Shown here: positions 1 to 9,064 of the stretch, in pieces
How positions within the stretch are numbered: position 1 is the stretch's first letter
How the letters are laid out: each line of letters starts with the position of its first letter
Origin: Lachnospiraceae bacterium
GTDB lineage: Bacteria > Bacillota > Clostridia > Lachnospirales > Lachnospiraceae
Direction: 5' to 3'
Assembly (NCBI GenBank): GCA_015057445.1
Contig: SVEI01000002.1
Coordinates: 40,905-104,904 of the forward strand
DNA: 64,000 bases
Notes under the pieces: generated by a model
What the model saw: only the letters and a program-made list of their open reading frames with translations
The model's database searches: none
What the model was told of the DNA's origin: nothing
Position numbers and translations under genes: made by a program

Positions 1-338
1 ACACTAAGGAAATGGTTGACAAATACGTAGACAAGTTAGTAAAACTTAGAATATTTGCCGATTCCGAAGGCAAGACAAATCTAAGTGTACAGGATGTGAA
101 TGGTGAGATACTTGTGGTGTCTCAGTTCACATTGTATGCGGATTGTAAAAAGGGTAATAGACCAAGCTTTGTAAATGCGGGCTCGCCTCAGCTTGGCAAT
201 GAGTTGTATGAGTACTTTTGCCAGAAAGTTCAGGAAAAAATGGGATCAGTGCAGGTGGGAGAGTTTGGAGCAGATATGAAGGTAAGTCTTATTAATGATG
301 GACCGTTTACCATAGTGTGGGATAGTAGAGACTGGTAA
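1..338 (+). CDS. dtd: D-aminoacyl-tRNA deacylase, 3' part
   Basis: Removes D-amino acids wrongly attached to tRNA, as a homodimer in the cytosol. The reading frame is already open at the window edge (TKE before the first ATG at 12), so the ORF-track start is internal and the N-terminal 35-40 residues lie outside the window; the family is usually about 149 residues. The visible part carries both catalytic signatures: SQFTLYAD, and NDGPFT, the Gly-Pro motif that screens substrate chirality across the dimer. The ending [18 protein letters not shown] is typical of the family. A 77-base gap separates it from the MoxR gene; a weak GACTGGT/ACCAGTC inverted repeat spans the stop codon but has no T-run. 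Confidence 0.93.
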   Translation, partial: TKEMVDKYVDKLVKLRIFADSEGKTNLSVQDVNGEILVVSQFTLYADCKKGNRPSFVNAGSPQLGNELYEYFCQKVQEKMGSVQVGEFGADMKVSLINDGPFTIVWDSRDW

Positions 339-415
339 GAAATATTGGTATTATGTAAACCAGTCCCGTATTGTATTCATACACAATTTCGGTATAGAAG
401 TTATAGGAGGAAATT

Positions 416-1378
416 ATGGAGATTAAGAATATTAAGGATGTAGCTGATAAAATAAGAGAAAATGTATCTCGTGTCATAGTGGGAAGGGAAGAAATTATCA
501 ATCTTATGTTAACCTCTATATTGGCAAGAGGTCATATTCTTCTAGAGGATAATCCTGGAACGGGTAAGACAATGCTGGCTAAATCTATAGCAAAGAGTAT
601 TGAGGGAGATTTTAAGAGAGTACAGTTTACACCGGATCTTATGCCATCAGATGTTACAGGCCTTAATGTTTACAGTCAGAAGTCGGGAGAGTTTTCTCTA
701 GTAAAGGGACCTGTGTTTACAAATATTCTTCTTGCAGATGAGATTAACAGAGGTACACCTAGAACTCAGAGTAGCTTGCTTGAGGCTATGGAGGAAAGAC
801 AGGTAACTATTGATGGTGAGACTTATGTGCTTGAGAAGCCATTTATGGTTATAGCTACTCAAAATCCTATAGAGACTACAGGTACATATCCGCTACCTGA
901 AGCTCAGTTAGACAGATTTGCCATGAAGCTTTCTATGGGACAGTCTAAAAAGGAACAAGAACTTGATATTATAGGTAGGTTTATAGACGCAAATCCGCTG
1001 GAAGATATAGGTGCTGTGTGTACTACAGAGGATATAATTGCCGCTAGTCAGGCGGTAAAAAATGTATTTGTACACGAGTGCGTTAGAGAGTACATAGTTA
1101 ACATAATATTGGAAACAAGGCAGGTAGGCAAAACTCCAAATGGTTATGGCGCCGGAGTTAGTACCAGAGGAACCTTGAGTTTAGTTAGGTGTGCGCAAGC
1201 TTATGCTGCTATAAATGGTTCCGAATTTGTGGAGCCGGATCATGTAAAGGCGGTTGCTCCTTGGGTGTTAGGACATAGAATTCCTAGCTTTGGAGGAAAG
1301 CATCTTAAAAAGGGAAAAGAATTAATTCACGAAGTTTTAAATAGAATTGATGTACCAGTGGAGAATTGGGAGAAATAA
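416..1378 (+). CDS. MoxR-family AAA+ ATPase
   Basis: A 320-residue MoxR/RavA-like AAA+ ATPase, a chaperone-type ATPase often involved in maturing or activating partner complexes. Walker A is DNPGTGKT (residues 45-52), Walker B is ILLADEINR (about 104-112), and the MoxR signature RTQSSLLEAMEERQVT follows. IATQNPIE is the sensor-1 region, and the C-terminal lid ends with HRIPSFGGKHL. The start is supported by AGGAGG at 405-410. The stop codon abuts the start of the DUF58 gene, so the two are translationally linked. MoxR-DUF58-membrane protein operons are widespread, but their substrate here cannot be read from sequence. Confidence 0.93.
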   Translation: MEIKNIKDVADKIRENVSRVIVGREEIINLMLTSILARGHILLEDNPGTGKTMLAKSIAKSIEGDFKRVQFTPDLMPSDVTGLNVYSQKSGEFSLVKGPVFTNILLADEINRGTPRTQSSLLEAMEERQVTIDGETYVLEKPFMVIATQNPIETTGTYPLPEAQLDRFAMKLSMGQSKKEQELDIIGRFIDANPLEDIGAVCTTEDIIAASQAVKNVFVHECVREYIVNIILETRQVGKTPNGYGAGVSTRGTLSLVRCAQAYAAINGSEFVEPDHVKAVAPWVLGHRIPSFGGKHLKKGKELIHEVLNRIDVPVENWEK

Positions 1379-2500
1379 ATGCAGCTAATAATTGCAATTA
1401 CTGTTGCCATTTTTATATTTATCTGGCAAAAAAACTTATACAATAGAATGTGGGATGAAGGGTTAAGAGTAGATATACGTTTTAAGGATTCCTATATTAA
1501 TGCAGGTGAAGGTTCGTCTTTGGTCGAAGTTATCAATAACAACAAGCTTCTTCCCCTGCCGGTTTTGCATGTAAAGTTTTCCGTAGATAAAAGCTTTGTA
1601 TTTGATAATCAAGATAATGTTTCGGTTACGGATTGTTACCATAGAAATGATGCATTTTCTATTATGGGCAATCAAAAGATTACAAGAAAGCTGGATTTTG
1701 TATCAACAAAAAGAGGGGTGTTTGCAGTAAGTGGTGTTACCATAACCGCTAAGGATTTTTTTATGACAAAAACTTTTGCAAAGGTAATGGAAAGTGATAG
1801 CAGACTTTATGTTTTCCCAAGAAAGATGGATACTCCTGATTTTGAAACCTATTTTAATACTGTTATGGGAGAGATAGAGGCTAGGAGAGGCTTGCTTGAA
1901 GACCCATATACATTTAGGGGTATTAGAGATTATGACATAAGTGATAATATGAGCAAAATAAACTGGAAAGCCACTGCGAAAAGTGGTCAGCTTATGGTGA
2001 ATCAATATGGTTATTCTTGGGAACCTAGAATCAAGATACTTTTGAACTTGGACACCAATCAGATGATAAGGTCAGATTATATTACAGAGCTATCCATTGA
2101 ATTGGCTAGCTCTATTGCTATGGAATTCCTTAATAATCGAATATCGGTTGCTATTGATTCAAATGCATTGGATAGTAAGAATCAGCCACTTGGAGAGGTA
2201 AATAGTGGAACTACTGTAGAGCATATGATAACTATAGATAGGTATTTGGCGTCTATAGTTGGAAACAGTGAGATTAATGGTTTCTTAGATATTGTAGACG
2301 GACTAATTGATTCCTACGATAGGGAAAGTACATACATAATTATATCACCATATCACAGAGAAGATCTTTTGATTAAGCTAGATTATCTTAATGAAATGGG
2401 CATGGATTTTCATATGGTAGTTCCTTACTTTGATATGCAGGGTCTTATGGACCAGAGAGAATACATATATGGTTGGGAGGTGGAGCTGGATGAAATCTAG
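1379..2500 (+). CDS. DUF58 domain protein (MoxR partner)
   Basis: A 373-residue protein with one N-terminal membrane segment (LIIAITVAIFIFIW), an immunoglobulin-like or beta-rich middle part, and the DUF58 signature FRGIRDYDISDNMSKINWKA at about 180-200. The C-terminal half resembles a von Willebrand A-type fold. DUF58 proteins almost always accompany MoxR ATPases and are probably the membrane-linked partner or adaptor. The ATG follows directly on the moxR stop (TAA then ATG at 1379). Its 3' end overlaps the next gene by 11 bases. Family assignment is firm; the biological role is unknown. Confidence 0.9.
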   Translation: MQLIIAITVAIFIFIWQKNLYNRMWDEGLRVDIRFKDSYINAGEGSSLVEVINNNKLLPLPVLHVKFSVDKSFVFDNQDNVSVTDCYHRNDAFSIMGNQKITRKLDFVSTKRGVFAVSGVTITAKDFFMTKTFAKVMESDSRLYVFPRKMDTPDFETYFNTVMGEIEARRGLLEDPYTFRGIRDYDISDNMSKINWKATAKSGQLMVNQYGYSWEPRIKILLNLDTNQMIRSDYITELSIELASSIAMEFLNNRISVAIDSNALDSKNQPLGEVNSGTTVEHMITIDRYLASIVGNSEINGFLDIVDGLIDSYDRESTYIIISPYHREDLLIKLDYLNEMGMDFHMVVPYFDMQGLMDQREYIYGWEVELDEI

Positions 2501-3707
2501 AATAGAATTATTCGGAAAGCTGAGTAGAATAATATTTGAGATGCTTTTCGTTATGCTACTGACCATCTTCTTTGAAAATGTTTTATTAAAGCATGAGCCT
2601 GGTATAGTTAATAGAATTATTTTGGTTTTGGTATATATACTATCTTTTGTTGTGAGAAATTTGGCTAGGATGAGAATAATTGCATTGGTAGCTCACGTAG
2701 CACTTGGTGGTGCAATGTTTGTCCTTCCTATAAGCAATGTTAGTAGGTGGATGTTTGTAGTAATTATTTTCTACTTGATGTGTTCATCTATGGAGTATAT
2801 AGGACTTAGAAATAAGTTAAAACCATTGGAGGACCCTCCTTGGCCATCTTTTTTTATCATTGTGATTATGTATTTGTTTGGAATTTATACCAAGAGTTAT
2901 ACATTTGTCAATTCAACCTATATTTTTGCTTTGCTTATGATGGTTACATACTATCTTATGACATATTTGGACGGACTTAAAAAATATATAAACTCTACCA
3001 AGGAGGTAGAGGAAACACATCTTAAGAAGGTAATATCTAGGAACAATGTAATAGTGTTTTGGATTACAGTATTGCTTATAGCTGGTATGGTGGTGGGCTG
3101 CCTTTTAGACTATAGTGCTATAGAAAATGTGCTTAAAATGATAGGCACAAAAGTTCTAAAGTTGCTTGCGTCAGTGTTTATGATTTTTGCCCTACTGTTT
3201 GATAATGTTATCAAGGAGAGCTCTAACGGGGCTAATGCATTTGATATTGAAGCTGTAAATAGTCTGAAGGGACATGCAAAAACCGCCCTTGATTCCTCTG
3301 TAATATTCTTGTATATAGCTTGTGCCTTGATTGCAATTATTGTGTTGAAAAAACTTTTAAAATATGCTATAAAGCTTCTGTTTGCAAGGAATAAATCGGT
3401 GGGGGATATAGTGGAGATAGCTGACGATATTAGCTATACTGTGGAGGAAGTTCCTAAAAAGAAAATATTCAAAAGACTTACAGATGAGGAAAAATTCAGG
3501 AAAAATTACAAGACATATATAGAAGGCTATAAGTATGATATTAGATTGTCAAATTCTAGAACCTGTAGAGATATAGCAGAGGAGATAAAAAATAGTGGTC
3601 TCGGTGAGCCAGAGGAGATAACTCAGTTGTACGCCTATGCTAGATACGGAAATACTACTGTTGATAAAGCTATGATGAGAAGAATGAAGGCTTTATCAAG
3701 AAAGTAA
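2490..3707 (+). CDS. Multi-pass membrane protein, DUF4129-like C-terminus
   Basis: The ORF track starts at 2430, but the best start is the ATG at 2490, preceded by GGGAGGTGG and overlapping the DUF58 stop. This gives about 405 residues. The N-terminal half holds several hydrophobic helices in pairs, with further membrane segments near the middle and at about 280-300. The cytoplasmic C-terminus (KNYKTYIEGYKYDIRLSNS to ITQLYAYARYG) resembles the DUF4129 tail found at the end of transglutaminase-like TgpA proteins. In many MoxR/DUF58 operons the third gene is such a transglutaminase; here no Cys-His-Asp core is seen, so it may be a reduced membrane partner. Function unknown. Confidence 0.75.
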   Translation: MKSRIELFGKLSRIIFEMLFVMLLTIFFENVLLKHEPGIVNRIILVLVYILSFVVRNLARMRIIALVAHVALGGAMFVLPISNVSRWMFVVIIFYLMCSSMEYIGLRNKLKPLEDPPWPSFFIIVIMYLFGIYTKSYTFVNSTYIFALLMMVTYYLMTYLDGLKKYINSTKEVEETHLKKVISRNNVIVFWITVLLIAGMVVGCLLDYSAIENVLKMIGTKVLKLLASVFMIFALLFDNVIKESSNGANAFDIEAVNSLKGHAKTALDSSVIFLYIACALIAIIVLKKLLKYAIKLLFARNKSVGDIVEIADDISYTVEEVPKKKIFKRLTDEEKFRKNYKTYIEGYKYDIRLSNSRTCRDIAEEIKNSGLGEPEEITQLYAYARYGNTTVDKAMMRRMKALSRK

Positions 3708-3713
3708 ATCCCG

Positions 3714-3742
3714 TTGAATATTAAAAGACTTTGTGGTAAAAT
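3714..3742 (+). promoter_or_regulatory. Promoter of glgA (sigma-A type)
   Basis: TTGAAT at 3714-3719 and TAAAAT at 3737-3742 with a 17-base spacer lie just after the upstream stop codon. The predicted transcript start is about 25 bases before the glgA ATG, leaving room for the AGGAGG site at 3761-3766. Seen directly by matching to the TTGACA-17-TATAAT consensus. Confidence 0.65.
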
Positions 3743-3774
3743 ATATGTAATTATCTGGTCAGGAGGACAAAATC

Positions 3775-5211
3775 ATGAAGAAGGTCGCATATATTGCATC
3801 AGAGTGTGTTCCATTTATTAAGACAGGCGGATTGGCAGACGTTGTAGGAACATTGCCAAGAATATTTGATAAGAAGGAGTATGACGTAAGAGTCATAATC
3901 CCTAATTATATGTGTTTACCAGCTAAGTTTAAGGAAAAGATGAGATATATTACTCATTTTCATATGGATATAGGCTGGAAGCAGCAGTACGTAGGCGTTA
4001 TGTACCTTGAGTATGAAGGAGTACCTGTGTACTTCATTGATAACGAGTATTATTTTAATGGCTTTAATATATATGGTGATGTGAAGTGGGATATAGAGAA
4101 GTTCTGTTACTTTAGTAAGGCAGCACTTGCAATTCTTCCAAGCATTGGATTTCAGCCAGATATAGTTCATTGCCATGACTGGCAGGCAGGACTTGTACCT
4201 GTATATCTTAAGACTTTATTTGCAGGTAATCCATTCTATAGTGGTATGAAGTCTATTATGACTATTCATAATCTTCAGTTCCAGGGGAGATGGGATATTA
4301 AGACTATTCAGGAATATTCAGGACTTCCTGATTACCTCTTCACTCCAGATAAGCTAGAGATGCACAAGGATGCGGCTATGCTTAAGGGTGGACTTGTATA
4401 TGCGGATAAGATTACTACAGTATCTAATACTTACGCATGGGAGATTCAGACACCACAGTACGGTGAGGGACTAGATGGTCTCTTAAGTGCTAGAAACCAG
4501 AGTTTGTGGGGTATTGTAAATGGTATAGATTACAATGATTACAATGCTGCCACTGATAAGAAGATATACAAGAATTACACTATTAAGAACTTCCGTAAGA
4601 ACAAGGTTATGAATAAGACTGCTCTTCAGAGACAGCTTGGACTTCCTGAAGATCCTAATGCATACATGATCGGTATTATTTCAAGACTTACTGACCAGAA
4701 GGGTCTTGATTTAGTAGATAGAATTATGAACAATATCTGTACTGATGGTACACAGTTTGTAGTGCTTGGTACAGGCGATAGAAGATACGAGGATATGTTT
4801 AAGTATTATCAGGGAATACATCCAGCCAAGGTATCTGCTAATATTTACTATTCAGATGACTTATCACACAAGATGTATGCGGCCTGTGATGCTATGCTTG
4901 TTCCATCTCGTTTTGAGCCATGTGGACTTACACAGCTTATGGCACTTCGTTACGGAACACTTCCTATTGTTAGAGAGACAGGTGGACTTAAGGATACTGT
5001 TCAGCCTTACAATGAATTTGAGGGTACAGGAACAGGCTTCTCATTCGCAAACTATAGCGCACAGGAGCTCCTTAATACAATTAACTATTCCAAGAAGATA
5101 TTCTTTGATTATAAGGAAAACTGGGAAGCTATGCAGGAGAGAGCAATGCAGCAGAATTATAGCTGGGCAGCTTCAGCAGAGATTTACCAGAGATTGTATG
5201 AGCAGGTATAA
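3775..5211 (+). CDS. glgA: Glycogen synthase, ADP-glucose type (GT5)
   Basis: Transfers glucose from ADP-glucose to the non-reducing end of an alpha-1,4-glucan, the chain-extension step of glycogen synthesis. The 478-residue length matches the family. The N-terminus has the ADP-glucose binding motif KTGGLADVVG (about 17-26). HCHDWQAG (about 131-138) and the C-terminal catalytic region PSRFEPCGLTQLMALRYG, then VRETGGLKDTV, are those of GT5 enzymes. AGGAGG sits 8 bases before the ATG. It is a single-gene unit with its own promoter and terminator, and none of glgB, glgC, glgD or glgP is adjacent. Codons are more biased (CTT, AGA, ACA, GGA) than in the flanking genes, suggesting good expression. 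Confidence 0.96.
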   Translation: MKKVAYIASECVPFIKTGGLADVVGTLPRIFDKKEYDVRVIIPNYMCLPAKFKEKMRYITHFHMDIGWKQQYVGVMYLEYEGVPVYFIDNEYYFNGFNIYGDVKWDIEKFCYFSKAALAILPSIGFQPDIVHCHDWQAGLVPVYLKTLFAGNPFYSGMKSIMTIHNLQFQGRWDIKTIQEYSGLPDYLFTPDKLEMHKDAAMLKGGLVYADKITTVSNTYAWEIQTPQYGEGLDGLLSARNQSLWGIVNGIDYNDYNAATDKKIYKNYTIKNFRKNKVMNKTALQRQLGLPEDPNAYMIGIISRLTDQKGLDLVDRIMNNICTDGTQFVVLGTGDRRYEDMFKYYQGIHPAKVSANIYYSDDLSHKMYAACDAMLVPSRFEPCGLTQLMALRYGTLPIVRETGGLKDTVQPYNEFEGTGTGFSFANYSAQELLNTINYSKKIFFDYKENWEAMQERAMQQNYSWAASAEIYQRLYEQV

Positions 5212-5232
5212 GGCTAGTGGTGCCTAGTGGGT

Positions 5233-5286
5233 TACCATAGCTGTTATTTATAGCATATCCCGAAGGGGTTATGAGGAAAACTATGG
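5233..5286 (+). other. Structured RNA segment in the glgA 3' region
   Basis: CCATAG at about 5234-5239 can pair with CTATGG at 5281-5286. Nested inside, CATATCCC and GGGTTATG form a second stem with one T-T mismatch around a GAAG loop. A perfect terminator stem follows immediately. The sequence just upstream also has a repeated GCCTAGTGG/GCTAGTGG element. I recognise no known riboswitch; it could be a glgA 3' UTR fold or part of an attenuator-like element. Confidence 0.4.
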
Positions 5287-5288
5287 AG

Positions 5289-5330
5289 AAAGTGGTATAT
5301 CTAATTTTGAGGTATACCACTTTTCTTTTG
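5289..5330 (+). terminator. Intrinsic terminator after glgA
   Basis: A perfect 11-bp stem, AAAGTGGTATA (5289-5299) with TATACCACTTT (5313-5323), has a 13-base loop and is followed by TTTCTTTTG. This is a standard Rho-independent terminator closing the glgA transcript. Confidence 0.8.
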
Positions 5331-5331
5331 C

Positions 5332-5360
5332 TTGTTAGTTGGATAAATTTAGTGTATATT
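5332..5360 (+). promoter_or_regulatory. Promoter of rqcH
   Basis: TTGTTA (5332-5337), a 17-base spacer and TATATT (5355-5360) lie directly downstream of the glgA terminator. Transcription would begin near 5367, giving a leader of about 145 bases before the NFACT gene. The 5212-5513 gap therefore holds a structured region, a terminator, this promoter and a leader hairpin, and no gene. Confidence 0.55.
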
Positions 5361-5396
5361 ATACGTATTCTTTTGGTTTGCGATTTCTATAGCTGG

Positions 5397-5436
5397 TATG
5401 GGTCTGTGGGAGAAAAACGTGATTGTCAGACCCGTA
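5397..5436 (+). other. Leader hairpin before rqcH
   Basis: TATGGGTCTG (5397-5406) pairs with CAGACCCGTA (5427-5436): ten pairs, one of them a G-T wobble, around a 20-base loop. It lies within the predicted 5' leader of the NFACT gene. No T-run follows, so it is not a simple terminator; a regulatory or stability role is possible. No known riboswitch class was recognised. Confidence 0.4.
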
Positions 5437-5513
5437 GAAGATAATAAAGCAAGTATAGTTGGGACAGAGGGTGATGATACACTCACTAGCCTATGGCATA
5501 AGGGAGAAAGAAA

Positions 5514-7358
5514 ATGGCATTTGATGGAATATTTGTCTCTGCACTGGTTGCAGAGCTTTCAGATAAGTTAATTGGTGGAAGGATATATAAGATATATCAG
5601 CCAGAGGTGGATGAAATTTGTCTGGTGGTTAAGAATAGAAGTGAAGAGGGGAATACTACCCATCGCTTGGTTATATCTGCAGATGCAGGAATACCACTTA
5701 TATATCTTACAGAGAAGGTTAAGGAGAATCCTATGGTAGCTCCTAATTTTTGTATGCTGTTAAGAAAGCATATCGGCAATGGAAGAATCACGGATATAAG
5801 ACAACATGGCTTTGATCGTATAGTGGAGATAAGCTTAGAGCATTTGGATGATATGGGAGACTTGTGTACCAAGAAAATTATAGTAGAGATAATGGGTAAA
5901 CACAGTAATATAATCTTCGTAGATTCGGATGGTGTGATTATAGATAGTATAAAGCACATATCACATATGGTAAGCTCCGTTAGAGAGGTGCTACCGGGAA
6001 GGGATTATGTGTATCCAGTGTCAGGAGATAAGGTAAATCCCTTAGATGTAGATGTGAATTATTTTATGAATCATATTATGACTAAGCCGGAATCTGTGGC
6101 AAAAGCAATATATACATCCATGGTGGGAATATCTCCTGTTGCTGCAAATGAAATCTGCCATAGAGCAGGTATTGATGGTGGTATGAGCACTGCTGGAATA
6201 GGTAATGTCAGCATGAGTACTGGAATTGACCATAATCCCAACACTATAGCTATTTCTATGTCCCAGAAGGAGGATTTATTTAGAGAATTTGATAGAATAA
6301 GACTGGATATAGAAGATAAGGTTTATGTCAGTTGTATAGCCTATAATAGCTATGAGCCTAAAGAATTCGGTGCCATAGCACTTACATCATATGGTAACGC
6401 CGTAGATGGTGATATGCCACAGCCAGGTGTGAATGGATTAAAAATCTTTGATAGTCCGTCGGCTGTTATAGAGGAGTACTATAGCAAGAAAACTGTGGTA
6501 AATAGAATCAAGCAGCGCTCCATAGACTTAAGAAAGATTGTGGCAAATGCTATAGATAGAACTGCAAAGAAGTACGACCTTCAGTTACGACAGCTTAAGG
6601 ACACTGAAAAACGTGACAAATACAAGATTTATGGTGAGCTGATAACTGCCTATGGTTATGGTGTAAAGCAAGGAGACAAGGAACTTGTCTGTGAGAATTA
6701 TTACACAAATCAAGAGATTACAATTCCGTTAGATCCAGATATTTCTCCTATGGATAATAGCAAAAAGTATTTTGCGAAATATAATAAATTAAAGAGAACC
6801 TATGAAGCCCTTACAGAGCTTACGGTGGAATCAAAATCAGAGCTTGATTATCTAATGAGCGTGCAGAACTCTTTAGAGATAGCAGATTCTTTAGATGACC
6901 TAGCACAGATAAAAACAGAGCTTATAGAAAGTGGATATGTTCGTGGAAAGAAAGATAAAGGAAAGGGTAAGAAACAGGAGAAATCCAAGCCACTTCACTA
7001 CATATCTTCTGATGGATACCATATATTTGTTGGGAAGAATAATTATCAGAATGAGGAACTTACATTTAAGGTGGCAGCAGGAGACGATATGTGGTTTCAT
7101 GCCAAAAACATGCCTGGCTCTCATGTTATAGTTAAAACAGAAGGTGAAATAGAACTTCCTGATAAAACATATGAGGAGGCTGCAAGATTAGCCGCATATT
7201 ACTCTGCCGGTAAAGGAAGCCCAAAGGTTGAGATAGACTATACCCTTAGGAGAAATCTAAAGAAGCCACCTAAGGCAAAGCCAGGATTTGTAATATACCA
7301 CACTAATTATTCTATGAATATAGATCCGGATATTTATGGTATTAGAGAATACGAATAA
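5514..7358 (+). CDS. rqcH: NFACT family ribosome quality-control protein RqcH (Rqc2/FbpA)
   Basis: Binds stalled 50S-peptidyl-tRNA complexes and recruits Ala-tRNA to add a C-terminal alanine degron; older annotations call it fibronectin-binding protein A. The 614 residues start with the NFACT-N domain (MAFDGIFVSALVAELSDKL). A helical middle region follows, and a Lys-rich stretch (KKDKGKGKKQEKSK, about 480-493) precedes the NFACT-R domain (about 495-614). That domain carries the family signature DDMWFHAKNMPGSHVIV and the ending NPDIYGIREYE-like region. It is slightly longer than the usual 570-590 residues. GGGAGAAAG precedes the ATG. It appears to be a single-gene unit. Confidence 0.93.
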   Translation: MAFDGIFVSALVAELSDKLIGGRIYKIYQPEVDEICLVVKNRSEEGNTTHRLVISADAGIPLIYLTEKVKENPMVAPNFCMLLRKHIGNGRITDIRQHGFDRIVEISLEHLDDMGDLCTKKIIVEIMGKHSNIIFVDSDGVIIDSIKHISHMVSSVREVLPGRDYVYPVSGDKVNPLDVDVNYFMNHIMTKPESVAKAIYTSMVGISPVAANEICHRAGIDGGMSTAGIGNVSMSTGIDHNPNTIAISMSQKEDLFREFDRIRLDIEDKVYVSCIAYNSYEPKEFGAIALTSYGNAVDGDMPQPGVNGLKIFDSPSAVIEEYYSKKTVVNRIKQRSIDLRKIVANAIDRTAKKYDLQLRQLKDTEKRDKYKIYGELITAYGYGVKQGDKELVCENYYTNQEITIPLDPDISPMDNSKKYFAKYNKLKRTYEALTELTVESKSELDYLMSVQNSLEIADSLDDLAQIKTELIESGYVRGKKDKGKGKKQEKSKPLHYISSDGYHIFVGKNNYQNEELTFKVAAGDDMWFHAKNMPGSHVIVKTEGEIELPDKTYEEAARLAAYYSAGKGSPKVEIDYTLRRNLKKPPKAKPGFVIYHTNYSMNIDPDIYGIREYE

Positions 7359-7430
7359 TATTGTCAAAAAGAATGTTACAAAAGATATTATAGAACTAAT
7401 TTAGAATATGAATAAATATAGCAATTCTGT

Positions 7431-7459
7431 TTGCATTTTCCAAGTTAATATACTATAAT
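7431..7459 (+). promoter_or_regulatory. Promoter of the yicC-gmk-rpoZ operon
   Basis: TTGCAT (7431-7436), a 17-base spacer and a perfect TATAAT (7454-7459). The transcript would start about 45 bases before yicC. This is probably the main promoter of the long housekeeping run that ends after putP. Confidence 0.7.
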
Positions 7460-7509
7460 GTATTAGTTAAAGATTATATTTTAACAATATATATTTCAAG
7501 GTGATTAAA

Positions 7510-8391
7510 TTGATAAAGAGTATGACAGGCTTCGGAAGAAGCGAGAGTGTAACTGAAGAACGCAAGATAGTAGTAGAGATTAAGGCGGTTAATCACAGAT
7601 ACTGTGATATGAATGTTAAGCTTCCTAAGAAGTTTAATTATTTTGAGACCAGCATTAGAACCTTTCTTAAGGACTACATTCAAAGAGGTAAGGTAGATGT
7701 ATTTATAACCTACGAGGATTATGCAGAGGGAAGAGTTTCTCTTAAGTATAACAGAGAACTTGCGGCGGAATATATTAAGAATTTAAACAATATGGCAGAG
7801 GAGTTTTCTCTTCCTACAACTGATATAACACCAACTATAGTGGGAAGATTTCCAGATGTTTTTTCATTAGAGGAGCAAAGTGTTGACCAAGATGAAATCT
7901 GGGAGCATTTAAAGGGTGTAATTGCAGATGCGGCAACTAAGTTTGTGGAATCTAGAATTTCTGAAGGAGAGAATCTTAAGACTGACCTTATAGCCAAGCT
8001 TGATGAGATGCTTAAGATCGTTGCTTTTATCGAGGAGAAGTCTCCAGAGATTATTGTTGATTACAAGGCAAGACTTATCGAAAGAGTTAACGAGCTTGCT
8101 GCAAATGCACAGATTGATGAACAAAGAATTGCTACTGAGGTGACTTTATTTGCAGATAAGGTATGTGTCGATGAGGAGATAGTTAGACTTAAGAGTCACA
8201 TAGAGAGTACAAAAACTATTCTTATTGAGGGTGGTTCAGTTGGACGTAAGCTAGACTTTATTGCCCAGGAGATGAACAGAGAAGCTAATACTATACTTAG
8301 CAAGGCTAATTCTCTTATTATCTCAGATATGGGTATTAATCTTAAAACCGAGATAGAGAAGGTAAGAGAGCAGATACAGAATATCGAATAG
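7510..8391 (+). CDS. yicC: YicC/YloC family endoribonuclease
   Basis: A YicC-type protein, now regarded as an endoribonuclease family. The ORF-track start (GTG 7501) is less likely: AAGGTGATT at 7498-7506 is a good SD for the TTG at 7510, which gives the usual N-terminus (M)IKSMTGFGRSE and 293 residues, the normal length. Other conserved parts are VEIKAVNHRYCDMNVKLP and the C-terminal GRKLDFIAQEMNREANTILSKA. In Bacillus the order is yloC-remA-gmk-rpoZ; here gmk follows after 38 bases and remA is absent. Confidence 0.92.
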   Translation: MIKSMTGFGRSESVTEERKIVVEIKAVNHRYCDMNVKLPKKFNYFETSIRTFLKDYIQRGKVDVFITYEDYAEGRVSLKYNRELAAEYIKNLNNMAEEFSLPTTDITPTIVGRFPDVFSLEEQSVDQDEIWEHLKGVIADAATKFVESRISEGENLKTDLIAKLDEMLKIVAFIEEKSPEIIVDYKARLIERVNELAANAQIDEQRIATEVTLFADKVCVDEEIVRLKSHIESTKTILIEGGSVGRKLDFIAQEMNREANTILSKANSLIISDMGINLKTEIEKVREQIQNIE

Positions 8392-8429
8392 TATTGAATT
8401 GACAAAATATATTTAAAGAAGGTGACTAT

Positions 8430-9047
8430 ATGGAGAAGAAAGGTAATTTGATAGTAATTTCAGGCTTTTCCGGAGCAGGAAAAGGTACTGTTGTTAAGAA
8501 GTTAGTTGAAAAGTATGGTTACAGCTTATCTGTATCAGCTACTACTAGAGAGCCTAGAGAAGGTGAGGTAGATGGTAAAGATTACTATTTTAAGTCTGTA
8601 GCAGATTTTCAGAATTTAATAGATTATAATGGATTTATAGAGTGGGCTATGTATGTTGAAAATTATTATGGAACACCTAGAAAATTCGTGGAAGATGAGA
8701 TGGCAAAGGGTAATGATGTGATTCTTGAGATAGAGGTTCAGGGAGCTATGAATATAAAGAACCAGTATCCAGATGCTATTCTTATATTTATAACTGCTCC
8801 AAATATAGCTACTTTGAGGGAGAGACTTACAGGAAGAGGTACAGAAAGTGATGAAGTAATCCTTAAGAGATTGAAGCGTGCAAAGGAAGAGTCACAGGAT
8901 ATCAATGAGTATGAGTATGTAGTAGTTAATGATGATCTTGATACCTGTGTGGACAGTGTGAATTCTATTATCGTTCGCAAAAAGTGCTTACGAGAGAATA
9001 ATATAGAGCTTATTGAAGAGCTTCAGAAAGAATTAAGTGTGTATTAA
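8430..9047 (+). CDS. gmk: Guanylate kinase
   Basis: Phosphorylates GMP to GDP with ATP in purine nucleotide salvage and synthesis. The 205-residue protein has the P-loop GFSGAGKGT (about 12-20), the GMP-binding region SATTREPREGEVDGKDYYF, and VILEIEVQGAMNIK. The length fits the family. The SD AAGGTGA lies upstream of the ATG. It is co-transcribed with yicC and rpoZ, as in most Firmicutes. Confidence 0.97.
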   Translation: MEKKGNLIVISGFSGAGKGTVVKKLVEKYGYSLSVSATTREPREGEVDGKDYYFKSVADFQNLIDYNGFIEWAMYVENYYGTPRKFVEDEMAKGNDVILEIEVQGAMNIKNQYPDAILIFITAPNIATLRERLTGRGTESDEVILKRLKRAKEESQDINEYEYVVVNDDLDTCVDSVNSIIVRKKCLRENNIELIEELQKELSVY

Positions 9048-9064
9048 AGAAGGGAGATAAATAC

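Noticed and set aside
330-365. Terminator after dtd
   Set aside because: GACTGGT/ACCAGTC pair over a 22-base loop without a T-run; too weak to call.
4766-5227. 153-residue ORF overlapping glgA
   Set aside because: Shifted-frame shadow of glgA; the true frame has all GT5 motifs to its stop at 5211.
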